In this document: in pieces, positions 1-7,101 of the stretch
How the letters are laid out: every line of letters starts with the position of its first letter
Position numbering within the stretch: the stretch's first letter is position 1
Assembly (NCBI RefSeq): GCF_900106795.1
Contig: NZ_FNNS01000004.1
Coordinates: 62,001 to 126,000, forward strand
DNA length: 64,000 nt
Reading direction: 5' to 3'
Source: Aequorivita viscosa
GTDB lineage: Bacteria > Bacteroidota > Bacteroidia > Flavobacteriales > Flavobacteriaceae
Translations under genes and position numbers: made by a program
Notes under the pieces: model-generated
What the model saw: the letters and a program-made list of their open reading frames with translations, nothing else
Database searches by the model: none
Told to the model about the DNA's origin: nothing

Positions 1-981
1 TTCTTGATTTTATTCTTCGGCTCGGGCTATTTAAGTGAAACCATATTTGACTCACCTGATTATGTTTATCTAATAAAGCTTCTGGCAGTAATCGTTCCCT
101 TTATCAGTCTGTATCGAATCTTTAATGCTGTTGTAAATGGACTTTCGCGCTATAAAAAGCTAGCGGGCATAGATTTCGTTAGCTATCTATTGAGTGCTGC
201 ACTAACGGTTGTTTTGTTGCTTACCCACAATCTTGATGGGGCACTTATCGCCATCGCGATCACTCCAGCGCTTCAGTTTTTTGTGTTACTATTTATTTTT
301 ATAAAAGTCCTTCGTGAGTACATACAATTCTCTAAGCTGACTTTTAAAATTCCGATGGCAAAGAGCTTATTAGCCTTTTCGCTAATGTCCTTCTTTTCAA
401 CCGTACTGCTCAATTATGTTGAAATCGACATTCGGGTGATGATTCAAAACCGTATTAACATAAACGACGCTGGGACTTGGACAGCAATGACCAATATTTC
501 CAAAAATTATATGGTTTTTTCAGGTGCTATTTTTACCTTATATGTACTTCCGAAGTTCGCTGGCATTCACAATAAAACTGATTTCAAAGCTGAACTTCTA
601 AATATATATAAAACGTTATTGCCTCTTTTTGGCGTAGGAATGTTGTTGATTTACTTCCTGAGAGAATACGTAATCTTAATTATTTATCCCGATTTCCACG
701 GAATGTCTCCCTTATTTAAATGGCAACTGATGGGCGATTTTGTTCGCTTGGCTTCTTTAGTTTTAGGGTATCAATTTTTGGCGAAAAAGATGGTGAAAAA
801 CTTTATATTTTCTGAGATAATATCTTTGGGCTTGTTTTATTTTTTCGCCTATTTTCTTACAGATATATATGGAGTAGAAGGCGTGGTCATAGCACATTTC
901 TTGCGCTATGTAGTTTACTTTTTTGTGGTATTATTTCTGGTATTCCGTTATTTTAAAAAGCAACAAAAGACTGCTGAATAG
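1..981 (+). CDS. Wzx-type O-antigen/polysaccharide flippase, 5' truncated by window
   Basis: The frame is open from the first base, so the true start lies upstream of the window and only the last 326 or so codons are seen. The protein is very hydrophobic with about nine or ten predicted membrane helices, separated by short basic loops, and ends in a charged tail. This is the pattern of the MATE/MOP-superfamily flippases that move undecaprenyl-linked oligosaccharide units across the inner membrane (WzxE/O-antigen translocase type). The neighbouring glycosyltransferases and the FdtA-like ketoisomerase support a role in surface polysaccharide assembly. The family call rests on topology, overall resemblance and context; substrate cannot be inferred. 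Confidence 0.75.
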   Translation, partial: FLILFFGSGYLSETIFDSPDYVYLIKLLAVIVPFISLYRIFNAVVNGLSRYKKLAGIDFVSYLLSAALTVVLLLTHNLDGALIAIAITPALQFFVLLFIFIKVLREYIQFSKLTFKIPMAKSLLAFSLMSFFSTVLLNYVEIDIRVMIQNRININDAGTWTAMTNISKNYMVFSGAIFTLYVLPKFAGIHNKTDFKAELLNIYKTLLPLFGVGMLLIYFLREYVILIIYPDFHGMSPLFKWQLMGDFVRLASLVLGYQFLAKKMVKNFIFSEIISLGLFYFFAYFLTDIYGVEGVVIAHFLRYVVYFFVVLFLVFRYFKKQQKTAE

Positions 982-1072
982 ATTTTAAAACAAAGAGTTT
1001 TTTGAATAACTTTTTATTGTACTTATAATCCTATCTCTACGAAATTCAACTGTAAGGACGCAAGTTTATCAT

Positions 1073-1080
1073 TATCTTTG
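1073..1080 (+). promoter_or_regulatory. -7 box (TATCTTTG) upstream of the 1118 gene
   Basis: TATCTTTG matches the Bacteroidota -7 consensus TAnnTTTG exactly and lies 37 bases before the ATG at 1118. I see no clear TTTG at the -33 position. Inferred promoter. Confidence 0.5.
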
Positions 1081-1117
1081 CCAGAATTTTTATCGAATTT
1101 TATTTTCTGTTATTTCT

Positions 1118-2101
1118 ATGACCCAATCACTGTTTAACCCTTTTGACGACTTAATTTTTGACGAGCATTTTTGCTTTCTCTCGGGAGCATTGACAAATGA
1201 TACAATTTCTGTATTTCCCGAATGGCTGCTAACTCATTTTAAATTTGGCGATGAACGAATTGAAATGATGGATAAAACAAAGGCCTACAAATATTCAGAC
1301 TTAAGGTTACCTTGTTCTCCAGAGGTTATAAAAGCCTATGAAGCATTAGATGTGAAAGTCCAGAGTGCATTTAAGGATGGATTTGAAGGAATGGAAGCGC
1401 TTGAAGAGGTAGAAATATTTCAATGGACTGGGAGAATAGTGTACGGATTGCTATACTACGAAATGGTGTATGAAAAGCAACGTTTGCTAAGACAAGGAAA
1501 GGATTTCGCGATTTCACCCTATTTAAAAGAACGCTTCGGTCATTTTCATTTAATGCTTCAATCTTTGATTGCTCCAGTAAAATTTGTTGGCAGAAAGCCT
1601 TGGAGTATGGTGCTTTTTCCACTTAAATATTCTGCAGATATTTTTAGTTATCGCGATGATACCGTCAATTTACTGTTCTCAATGGGAGTCAATGGGTTTG
1701 GAATAATCGTGTGTTTTCGAGATAATGGGGTTATAGCAGAAAAGGAAAAAGACATTCTCGAAAAAATGAAAGGTCACACCTTGCATCCAGTTCAATTTGA
1801 GGAGTTGTATGCCCGTTTCCATTATTCAGATTACCTATTGCAGTATAAGCCAGAATATAAAATTGAAGAAAACGATAATGAAATTTCAATAGAAGCGCTG
1901 CCAACCAAACTCGTTCCAAACCGACCTCTTTTTGGGGATTGGAGTGATGATATGTTTGCACAGCTGAAAGCCAATTACTGGTCTGTTTATGGAATTGAAA
2001 GGGAGGATATTCTACAATTTCAAAGGCCTCCTCTGAGTTATCTGGAGCATCCTTATACTAAAGATTTCATAAATCCAGAATCTATTGAACTGCCGTTTTA
2101 A
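1118..2101 (+). CDS. conserved hypothetical protein, 327 aa
   Basis: A complete soluble-looking ORF with no signal peptide or membrane helix, preceded by a good -7 box. I recognise it only as resembling uncharacterised Flavobacteriaceae proteins that begin with a segment of the form CFLSG...VFPEWLL followed by a conserved MMDKTKAYKYSDL-like stretch. The early Cys and the P-E-W motif recall the start of some HNH/treble-clef proteins, but I cannot find a complete metal-binding set, so no function is assigned. It stands alone: the flippase ends 136 bases upstream, and a repeat-containing gap follows downstream. Confidence 0.7.
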   Translation: MTQSLFNPFDDLIFDEHFCFLSGALTNDTISVFPEWLLTHFKFGDERIEMMDKTKAYKYSDLRLPCSPEVIKAYEALDVKVQSAFKDGFEGMEALEEVEIFQWTGRIVYGLLYYEMVYEKQRLLRQGKDFAISPYLKERFGHFHLMLQSLIAPVKFVGRKPWSMVLFPLKYSADIFSYRDDTVNLLFSMGVNGFGIIVCFRDNGVIAEKEKDILEKMKGHTLHPVQFEELYARFHYSDYLLQYKPEYKIEENDNEISIEALPTKLVPNRPLFGDWSDDMFAQLKANYWSVYGIEREDILQFQRPPLSYLEHPYTKDFINPESIELPF

Positions 2102-2207
2102 TTCTTTTTTCCGGCATGTTCTCCACCTGTCCGCCGGAGGAGGAATATTTTGTAGGTGTAATTTTCGCTTCCGAATTGACTTAACCTTTCCTCCACATTA
2201 ATAGGGA

Positions 2208-2268
2208 TCTCACCACGAACCTGCCTGCCGGCAGGCAGGTACACGAATAATATTGAAGTAGATTTGTG
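2208..2268. repeat. 61-bp direct repeat, copy 1 (upstream flank of toxin-antitoxin module)
   Basis: Begins TCTCACCACGAAC, contains a perfect GC palindrome built on CCTGCC...GGCAGG, and ends with CACGAAT...ATTTGTG. It matches 3079-3139 at 58 of 61 positions in the same orientation. Outer arms (CACGAA / TTCGTG-like) enclose the inner palindrome, so the whole unit can fold as a compound hairpin. The inner palindrome also occurs near 41764. Confidence 0.85.
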
Positions 2269-2304
2269 GCTTGCTTTTTCAAAAATCTATGCTGAGTTTT
2301 TGGA

Positions 2305-2332
2305 ACTCCAGGCTTATTTAATAGCCTGGAGT
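2305..2332 (-). terminator. hairpin immediately after the PIN toxin gene
   Basis: Perfect 10-bp stem ACTCCAGGCT / AGCCTGGAGT with an 8-nt loop, starting at the base next to the toxin stop codon. Neither strand has a strong T run after it, so it may be an RNA-stabilising or factor-dependent end rather than a classical intrinsic terminator. Confidence 0.5.
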
Positions 2333-2758
2333 CTATTGAGTTGTATTCAAAGATTTTAAAAATTCGTCAGCTGTCATGACAGGTAATAATGATTTTTTAA
2401 AATCCTTGCCGTTTCTTGTTATTATAATTTCACAGTCCGATTCGGTTGCACTAAAATATTGTAAAGCATCTTCAAAATCGGCTATTGAAGAATTAAGTCC
2501 TTTTTCAATCGTTTGTTCGTTTAAGGAACATATTTCACTAATGATTTTGAATTTTCGCAGTTTTTCCCTGGCAATTTTCGGACTCTCAAATTTTGCAAGA
2601 AAATAGTTTACGGTTGCAAATGAAATAGGCGAAACAACCATTGTTAATTTTTGTTTTTCTGCTAAGGTTGCAATTTTCGCAATTGGTAAATAAAAAGGAT
2701 TTCGTTCGCCTAACAAATCCAACATTATATTGGTATCTATAAATATCCTTTTACTCAT
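2333..2758 (-). CDS. type II toxin, PIN-domain (VapC-like) ribonuclease
   Basis: A 141-aa PIN-domain protein. The N-terminal FIDTNIMLDLL carries the first catalytic Asp. The central-to-C-terminal DFEDALQYFSA gives the second acidic cluster, and ITRNGKDF then TADEFLKSL closes the fold as in VapC-family toxins of Bacteroidota. PIN toxins cleave RNA with Mg2+ bound by these acids; the exact target is unknown. Its ATG overlaps the antitoxin stop in an ATGA arrangement (2755-2758), so translation is probably coupled. The toxin is second in the operon, and a stable hairpin follows its stop. The module lies between two near-identical 61-bp repeats. A decayed relative lies at 30820-31016. Confidence 0.88.
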   Translation of the reverse strand: MSKRIFIDTNIMLDLLGERNPFYLPIAKIATLAEKQKLTMVVSPISFATVNYFLAKFESPKIAREKLRKFKIISEICSLNEQTIEKGLNSSIADFEDALQYFSATESDCEIIITRNGKDFKKSLLPVMTADEFLKSLNTTQ

Positions 2759-3003
2759 TTGTATTTCTCAGTTAAATAATCAGAATACTCTTTTTTATAG
2801 TCCAAATCGGTTGGGATTTCATTTCCTGTTGCAATGCTTTTTACAAATGGTGAAATCTCAAAATCAGAGGTGTCGTTTTCGGAAGTCAGGGATTGTAAAT
2901 AAGCCTCAACAAGTCGTGATAAACTCATTTTTCTATTGGAAGCATATTCCTTGGCTTTTTCAATAACGTTTTGATTGAGCTTTAAAGTCAACTTAGTGTC
3001 CAT
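2755..3003 (-). CDS. DUF6364-family antitoxin
   Basis: An 82-aa protein beginning MDTKLTLKLNQNVIEKAKEY, then a MSLSRLVEAYLQSL stretch and a C-terminal SDYLTEKYK. This is the DUF6364 pattern: an N-terminal ribbon-helix-helix-like DNA-binding part and a C-terminal tail that would bind the toxin. It precedes the PIN gene with a 4-base overlap, the usual antitoxin-first order. A promoter with a palindrome over its -7 box sits just upstream, consistent with autorepression by the antitoxin or the complex, which is inferred from the family and not shown here. Confidence 0.85.
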   Translation of the reverse strand: MDTKLTLKLNQNVIEKAKEYASNRKMSLSRLVEAYLQSLTSENDTSDFEISPFVKSIATGNEIPTDLDYKKEYSDYLTEKYK

Positions 3004-3009
3004 AGTTTA

Positions 3010-3056
3010 TTTGTATTATACGTACAAATATAAAGTAATAATCCGTACAATTCAAT
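3010..3056 (-). promoter_or_regulatory. toxin-antitoxin promoter with overlapping palindromic operator
   Basis: On the minus strand ATTG (3056-3053), 20 bases, then TATATTTG (3032-3025) matches the Bacteroidota -33/-7 pattern closely. An inverted repeat TTTGTA-N7-TACAAA (3010-3028) covers the -7 box and the expected start site, and CGTACAA recurs at 3044-3050. The overlap suggests an autorepression operator. Confidence 0.6.
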
Positions 3057-3078
3057 TTTCTCCTTGTGATAATAGAAT

Positions 3079-3139
3079 TCTCACCACGAACCTGCCTACC
3101 GGCAGGCAGGTACATGAATAATATTGAAGTAGATTCGTG
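3079..3139. repeat. 61-bp direct repeat, copy 2
   Basis: Second copy of the 2208-2268 unit, same orientation, three substitutions, 871 bp away. Together the copies bracket the toxin-antitoxin genes. The hairpin arms in this copy read CATGAAT...ATTCGTG. Confidence 0.85.
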
Positions 3140-3150
3140 TAGTGTTATCT

Positions 3151-3284
3151 CCTGCAAGGTCACAAAGACTTTCCTGCAAGGTCTCCAAGACTTTCCTGCA
3201 AGGTCTCCAAGACTTCCTGCAAGGTCTCCAAGACTTCCTGCAAGGTCTCCAAGACTTCCTGCAAGGTCTCCAAGACCTTGTAGG
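3151..3284. repeat. six-copy tandem array of a half-palindrome
   Basis: Units starting CCTGCAAGG at 3151, 3173, 3195, 3216, 3237 and 3258, i.e. spaced 22, 22, 21, 21 and 21 nt. Only the last unit is followed by the matching arm: CCTGCAAGGTCT (3258-3269), loop CCA, AGACCTTGTAGG (3273-3284), a 12-bp stem with one G-T pair. The array is thus one arm of a palindrome repeated five extra times. It lies downstream of the minus-strand glycosyltransferase gene. Confidence 0.9.
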
Positions 3285-3317
3285 TATTTCATCAACCCCG
3301 TGTTTAGATTTTTATCC

Positions 3318-4454
3318 TTACAATTTCCAAGTCTCCAAATATTTCTCAGCAACCGAAATATAGTTATGTTCCCTTTCAATAAATTTCCGAGCATTGTTTG
3401 AGATTTCGATAAGCTGCTTCGGATTTAAAATAAGTTCTTCAAGTTTTTGGAATAAATATTCCAAATCTGGAAGGGCGTTTATGCAGACTTCGTTTTCTTT
3501 TAAATTATAACATTCCAAAAACTCAGTTTCGGCTCCGGTAAAAACTACTTTTCCTTTCGCCATTGCCTCTAAAGCATTATATCCTTGGTCGTAAGAAAAG
3601 ACCTGGTCTAAAAGTATGTGAGCAGAATTATAAGCCGAAATGTATTCTGAATAAGGCAAACTTTCAACGGTGATTATTTCAACTTTTGAAGCATATTTTT
3701 TTTCTATTTTGCTGAGTGCAGCTTCAAAATAATCATTTCCTTTTTTGAAATAATTCACTCTGTTAATGCCGTGAAAGATGATGATTTTCTCATCGATAGA
3801 AAATGGAGGTTGTTCTAAAAGTGAAGTGTTTATAGGGTTTGGAATCAATCCGCGATATTTTTCTTGACCTTTAAGCGGGATGTGATAATCCAAATCGGAT
3901 GCAATTACGCCGTCCATTTTTTTGAAAATAAAATTGTGTAACGCTTTAAAATCAGGATTTAAATACTTTAAGGCAGGAGCAAAGTCCTTTTCAGAAACCT
4001 TACCATCAAACAAAGGGTTGAAAATGGAATATCGCAACTTTTTCTCAAAAGCGAATTTTATACTGCTGTAGTCCGCGCCACAGGAAAGGAGAAACAGCTT
4101 TTTGTTGTGCTTTCTTAAAAAAGAAATGATTTCCTTTTCTTCATTTGCTGCAATAGAAAATGGGCTTTCATTGATTAATTGCACCACATCGAAGTTTTTG
4201 AATTTTTCTTTATGGCTGAAAAATTGCTTTTTTAAAACTATCGAAGTGATGTCAATACCGAATATCTTATAAATCCCAACCTTGAATTTTTTCGTTATTC
4301 CCGAATTGAATCGTCGTTTCAGAAGAATATCTGAAGGAAATTTTTTGAAATGGTCGCCAGTAGAAACCAATATAACTTCGTGCCCAAGCGCCTGCAACCC
4401 TTCTTTTAAAGAGTTGTGCAATCTACTGTATTCGCCTACCAAGAGAATTTTCAT
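3318..4454 (-). CDS. glycosyltransferase, GT-B fold (group 1-like), 378 aa
   Basis: The N-terminus MKILLVGEYSRLHNSLKEGL is the first Rossmann strand and loop of a GT-B glycosyltransferase. The C-terminal half has IIFHGINRVNYFKKG and ALEAMAKGKVVFTGAETEF, matching the nucleotide-sugar-binding part of group 1 enzymes, with a Glu in the place of the E of the EX7E motif. It would transfer a sugar to a lipid-linked or polysaccharide acceptor at the cytoplasmic face. It is divergent from the glycosyltransferase at 4603, with 148 bases between the starts. Donor and acceptor cannot be predicted. Confidence 0.8.
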   Translation of the reverse strand: MKILLVGEYSRLHNSLKEGLQALGHEVILVSTGDHFKKFPSDILLKRRFNSGITKKFKVGIYKIFGIDITSIVLKKQFFSHKEKFKNFDVVQLINESPFSIAANEEKEIISFLRKHNKKLFLLSCGADYSSIKFAFEKKLRYSIFNPLFDGKVSEKDFAPALKYLNPDFKALHNFIFKKMDGVIASDLDYHIPLKGQEKYRGLIPNPINTSLLEQPPFSIDEKIIIFHGINRVNYFKKGNDYFEAALSKIEKKYASKVEIITVESLPYSEYISAYNSAHILLDQVFSYDQGYNALEAMAKGKVVFTGAETEFLECYNLKENEVCINALPDLEYLFQKLEELILNPKQLIEISNNARKFIEREHNYISVAEKYLETWKL

Positions 4455-4542
4455 CTATACCTATTTATGATTAAATGGAAGATTTATTCCTACACTTGAA
4501 GGATTGAAGTGACGTTTGCGGTGGCTCATTTTGGAAATAACT

Positions 4543-4550
4543 TATCTTTG
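4543..4550 (+). promoter_or_regulatory. -7 box (TATCTTTG) for the 4603 glycosyltransferase
   Basis: Exact TAnnTTTG match, 53 bases before the ATG at 4603. It lies downstream of an in-frame ATG at 4516, which argues against that longer start. Confidence 0.5.
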
Positions 4551-4602
4551 TCTGTGGTTTTCCAAAAATACTATAAAATCTACGATGCCTACAGAAAATA
4601 GA

Positions 4603-5691
4603 ATGAAAGTGTGCCTGGTTGCAATTTCTTTGGGAAAGGGTGGTGCAGAACGATCTACTGCACTTCTTTCTCAAATGTTGGATAAGAAAGGCTATGACGT
4701 TCATATCGTAATTTTGAATAATTTGATTGATTATCCGTATGCTGGAAAGCTTTTCAATTTGGGCGAAATTAAAGACGAAAACGATTCTTTAGCGAAAAGG
4801 GTGAAACGCTTTAAAAAACTTCGGGCTTATTTTAAAGAGGAAAACTTTGATTATATAATTGATAACCGAACCCGAGTTTCTGCTGGAAAAGAATGGTATT
4901 ATTTAAATTATTTATACAAAGGTTTTAGAATAATCTACGTTATCCGAAGTGCTAATTTAGACCAGTATCTTCCAAAGGAAAAATGGATTTCTCAACAGAT
5001 GATTAAAAAATCCCATAAGATTGTTGGGGTTTCAAAACATATTGCGAAGGAAATCAATTCACGGTTTTCAACGGATAAAGCTATTGCTATTTACAATCCG
5101 GTAATGGAAATTTCAACCATCGAAAACAATATTAATGATGAGAAATACATCATATTTGTAGGTAGGCTTAAAGATAGCGTTAAAAACATAAGTCTTTTAT
5201 TGGAAGGATATGGTCAATCGGAGTTGCCTCAGAAAAACATTCGGCTAAAGATTTTGGGAAACGGAGAGGATCGTGATAAATTAATCCAAAAGGCAAAAAC
5301 GCTTCGACTTTCAGATACTGTTGAATTTGTATCTTTCAAACCTGATGTTAATCCGTATCTCAAAAATGCGCTATTCACCGTTCTTACTAGCAGATATGAA
5401 GGTTTTCCGCGTGCTTTAGTAGAATCGTTGGCTGTTGGAACTCCAGTAGTTTCCGTAGATTGTGTAAGTGGTCCAAATGAAATTATTGTAAACGAAAAGA
5501 ATGGACTTTTGATTGAAAACTTCAATGTCGAAGCCTTAGCCGAAGCTATGAATCGTATGGTTTTGGATAAGGAATTGTACGAGAGATGTAAAAATAACAG
5601 TGTAGAAAGCATAGCCCATTTGAGCATAGAAAATATAGCAGAAGATTGGGATAAATTATTGAAAAATGAAATATCCTCGATTAATTTGTAA
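4603..5691 (+). CDS. glycosyltransferase family 4 protein, 362 aa
   Basis: The start was set at the ATG opening MKVCLVAISLGKGGAERS, the usual GT4 N-terminus. ATGs at 4585 and 4516 are in frame, but the -7 box at 4543 makes 4516 unlikely. The GGAER loop, the IIFVGRLKDSVKN segment that begins the C-terminal domain, and YEGFPRALVESLAVGTPVV, which contains the EX7E catalytic/nucleotide-binding motif, identify a retaining GT-B enzyme. Probable role: addition of a sugar to a polysaccharide repeat unit. The sugar ketoisomerase follows 63 bases later on the same strand, so the two may be co-transcribed. Confidence 0.85.
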   Translation: MKVCLVAISLGKGGAERSTALLSQMLDKKGYDVHIVILNNLIDYPYAGKLFNLGEIKDENDSLAKRVKRFKKLRAYFKEENFDYIIDNRTRVSAGKEWYYLNYLYKGFRIIYVIRSANLDQYLPKEKWISQQMIKKSHKIVGVSKHIAKEINSRFSTDKAIAIYNPVMEISTIENNINDEKYIIFVGRLKDSVKNISLLLEGYGQSELPQKNIRLKILGNGEDRDKLIQKAKTLRLSDTVEFVSFKPDVNPYLKNALFTVLTSRYEGFPRALVESLAVGTPVVSVDCVSGPNEIIVNEKNGLLIENFNVEALAEAMNRMVLDKELYERCKNNSVESIAHLSIENIAEDWDKLLKNEISSINL

Positions 5692-5754
5692 GCAACGAGA
5701 GAATGATTATTTGGATATTCCGTATGTCCTTTAAAAAACAAATAGTACAGTCAG

Positions 5755-6174
5755 ATGAAAAGTACCGAGCTCGATAAAATTGAACTGTTAGAAATTCCAA
5801 AAATCAGTGACCCTGATGGTCGCGGAAATCTTTCGGTAGTAGAAAAGGATTTGTTGCCCTTTGTGATAAAGCGGGTGTATTATCTTTATGATGTTCCAAG
5901 TTCTTCAACCCGAGGAGGCCACGCCCACAAACAATTGCAACAATTTTTGATTGCCTTGAGCGGAAGTTTCGACGTGGTGCTGGACAATGGAACTCAAAGA
6001 AGAACCATAACCTTAAACCGACCCGATCGAGGCCTTTTAATTCCAAACGGAGTATGGCGTGAATTGGAGAATTTTTCGTCTGGAGCCGTGTGTCTTTCCT
6101 TGGTAAGTGCAGAGTATAATGAGCACGATTACATTCGGGAATATGATGAATATCTACGATTTGTAGGCCGTTAA
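5755..6174 (+). CDS. FdtA/QdtA-type dTDP-4-keto-6-deoxyhexose 3,4-ketoisomerase (cupin)
   Basis: A 139-aa single-domain cupin. The motif TRGGHAHKQLQQFLIALSG (His56 and His58) is the signature of the FdtA/QdtA/WxcM family, in which the His pair drives isomerisation of dTDP-4-keto-6-deoxyglucose to the 3-keto sugar. LLIPNGVWRELENFS and the tail DYIREYDEYL are also typical. The product normally feeds a DegT-type aminotransferase to make 3-amino-3,6-dideoxy sugars; that partner is not in this window and may lie upstream. The 3' end overlaps the convergent glycosyltransferase by 21 bases. FdtA versus QdtA (galacto or gluco product) cannot be decided here. Confidence 0.85.
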   Translation: MKSTELDKIELLEIPKISDPDGRGNLSVVEKDLLPFVIKRVYYLYDVPSSSTRGGHAHKQLQQFLIALSGSFDVVLDNGTQRRTITLNRPDRGLLIPNGVWRELENFSSGAVCLSLVSAEYNEHDYIREYDEYLRFVGR

Positions 6175-7101
6175 TCGCGTTCCAAAGGATTCAAACATAA
6201 CCTTAATCCGAATAAAGAGCATCAAAACGCTCCGTGGTTGCTTCAACAGAAAACGCTGTTTTGAGTTGAGGTTGTTTATATCAATTTTACGCACGTATTC
6301 ATGGAATGAATCTAGGTCTTTGGCCAATTTATGCTGGATGGCAAATGAATACCTATTAATGTCGAGATACTTTTTTAGATATAGATTTTCTCTAGCAACT
6401 TCCTCGTACTTGTCGGGATTGAAAAACACCCTGTTTTTTGTTGGTGTATGCGATATTCGGTTGCTGCCATCTAAATTGTGTCGCGCTGAAATCTGAGTAG
6501 AGAAAACCATCGGTGAAGCAAGGGCCGCCCTTATCCAAAGGTCGGTGTCTTCTCCAGCTCCATTTGTAATTGTTGCGTCAAAACCCTTTAATTGCTGAAA
6601 AAAACTCTTTTTCATACAAACCGCCGATGTCCAAGCCAGCGCATCAATTAAGCTATTTTTGAAATAATCGTCCACAATTCCACTCCATCCCTTCTTTTCT
6701 AGAATTGGTGAAATCATGGAAGTAATCAATTTTTGATTGTGCTTTTTTTCGTAGGCCGTTGCATACCACTGTGCTTCAGGTAACTTTTCAATAAGATTAT
6801 TGAGGTTTTCCAAATGGTGCGGATGCCAATAATCATCAGCATCTAGAAAAGCAATGTGTTTGGAAGTTGCTTGTTTTACGGCGAAATTTCGTGTAAGAGC
6901 AACGCCTTCATTTTTTTTGTTGAACAGCTTTATCCGAGAATCGGTAAGTGACTTAATAACTCTTTCACTTTGGTCCGTAGAACCATCGTTAACAATAATC
7001 ACTTCGAAATCGGAAAAGCGCTGTGCGAAAAGACTTGCCATAGTTTTTTCTATGTCCTTTTCCTTATTGTATAAAGGGATTATAACCGAAAACTTAGGCA
7101 T
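6154..7101 (-). CDS. glycosyltransferase family 2 protein, 315 aa
   Basis: Classic GT-A fold: FSVIIPLYNKEKDIEKT at the N-terminus, VNDGSTDQSE for nucleotide binding, and AFLDADDYWHPHH containing the metal-binding DxD. The middle region TNGAGEDTDLWIRAAL includes the acidic residue used as base in inverting family 2 enzymes. There is no membrane helix. It is the downstream gene of a pair with 7094-7993, overlapping by 8 bases, and its end overlaps the convergent ketoisomerase gene. Probably acts in polysaccharide chain assembly; donor unknown. Confidence 0.87.
   Translation of the reverse strand: MPKFSVIIPLYNKEKDIEKTMASLFAQRFSDFEVIIVNDGSTDQSERVIKSLTDSRIKLFNKKNEGVALTRNFAVKQATSKHIAFLDADDYWHPHHLENLNNLIEKLPEAQWYATAYEKKHNQKLITSMISPILEKKGWSGIVDDYFKNSLIDALAWTSAVCMKKSFFQQLKGFDATITNGAGEDTDLWIRAALASPMVFSTQISARHNLDGSNRISHTPTKNRVFFNPDKYEEVARENLYLKKYLDINRYSFAIQHKLAKDLDSFHEYVRKIDINNLNSKQRFLLKQPRSVLMLFIRIKVMFESFGTRLTAYKS

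Larger units (their letters stand above)
2102..2332. other. repeat-bearing intergenic gap
   Basis: No gene seen. The gap holds a GC-rich imperfect palindrome near 2121-2143 (core CCGCCGG), the first copy of a 61-bp direct repeat (2208-2268) and a 10-bp-stem hairpin (2305-2332). The GC-rich motifs contrast with the AT-rich surroundings. Confidence 0.6.

Noticed and set aside
3151-3284. Possible CRISPR array
   Set aside because: The units abut one another with no spacers and there are no cas genes; it is a simple tandem repeat.
2993-3401. Open frames on both strands with repeated LAGSLGD or PARSPRL peptides
   Set aside because: They arise from the 21/22-nt tandem array and the palindromic repeat, occur on both strands at once and have no other protein-like features.
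5666-5734. 22-codon frame overlapping the end of the glycosyltransferase gene (MKYPRLICK...)
   Set aside because: Too short, no known family, and no evidence of its own initiation; it could be a gene remnant but nothing supports it.
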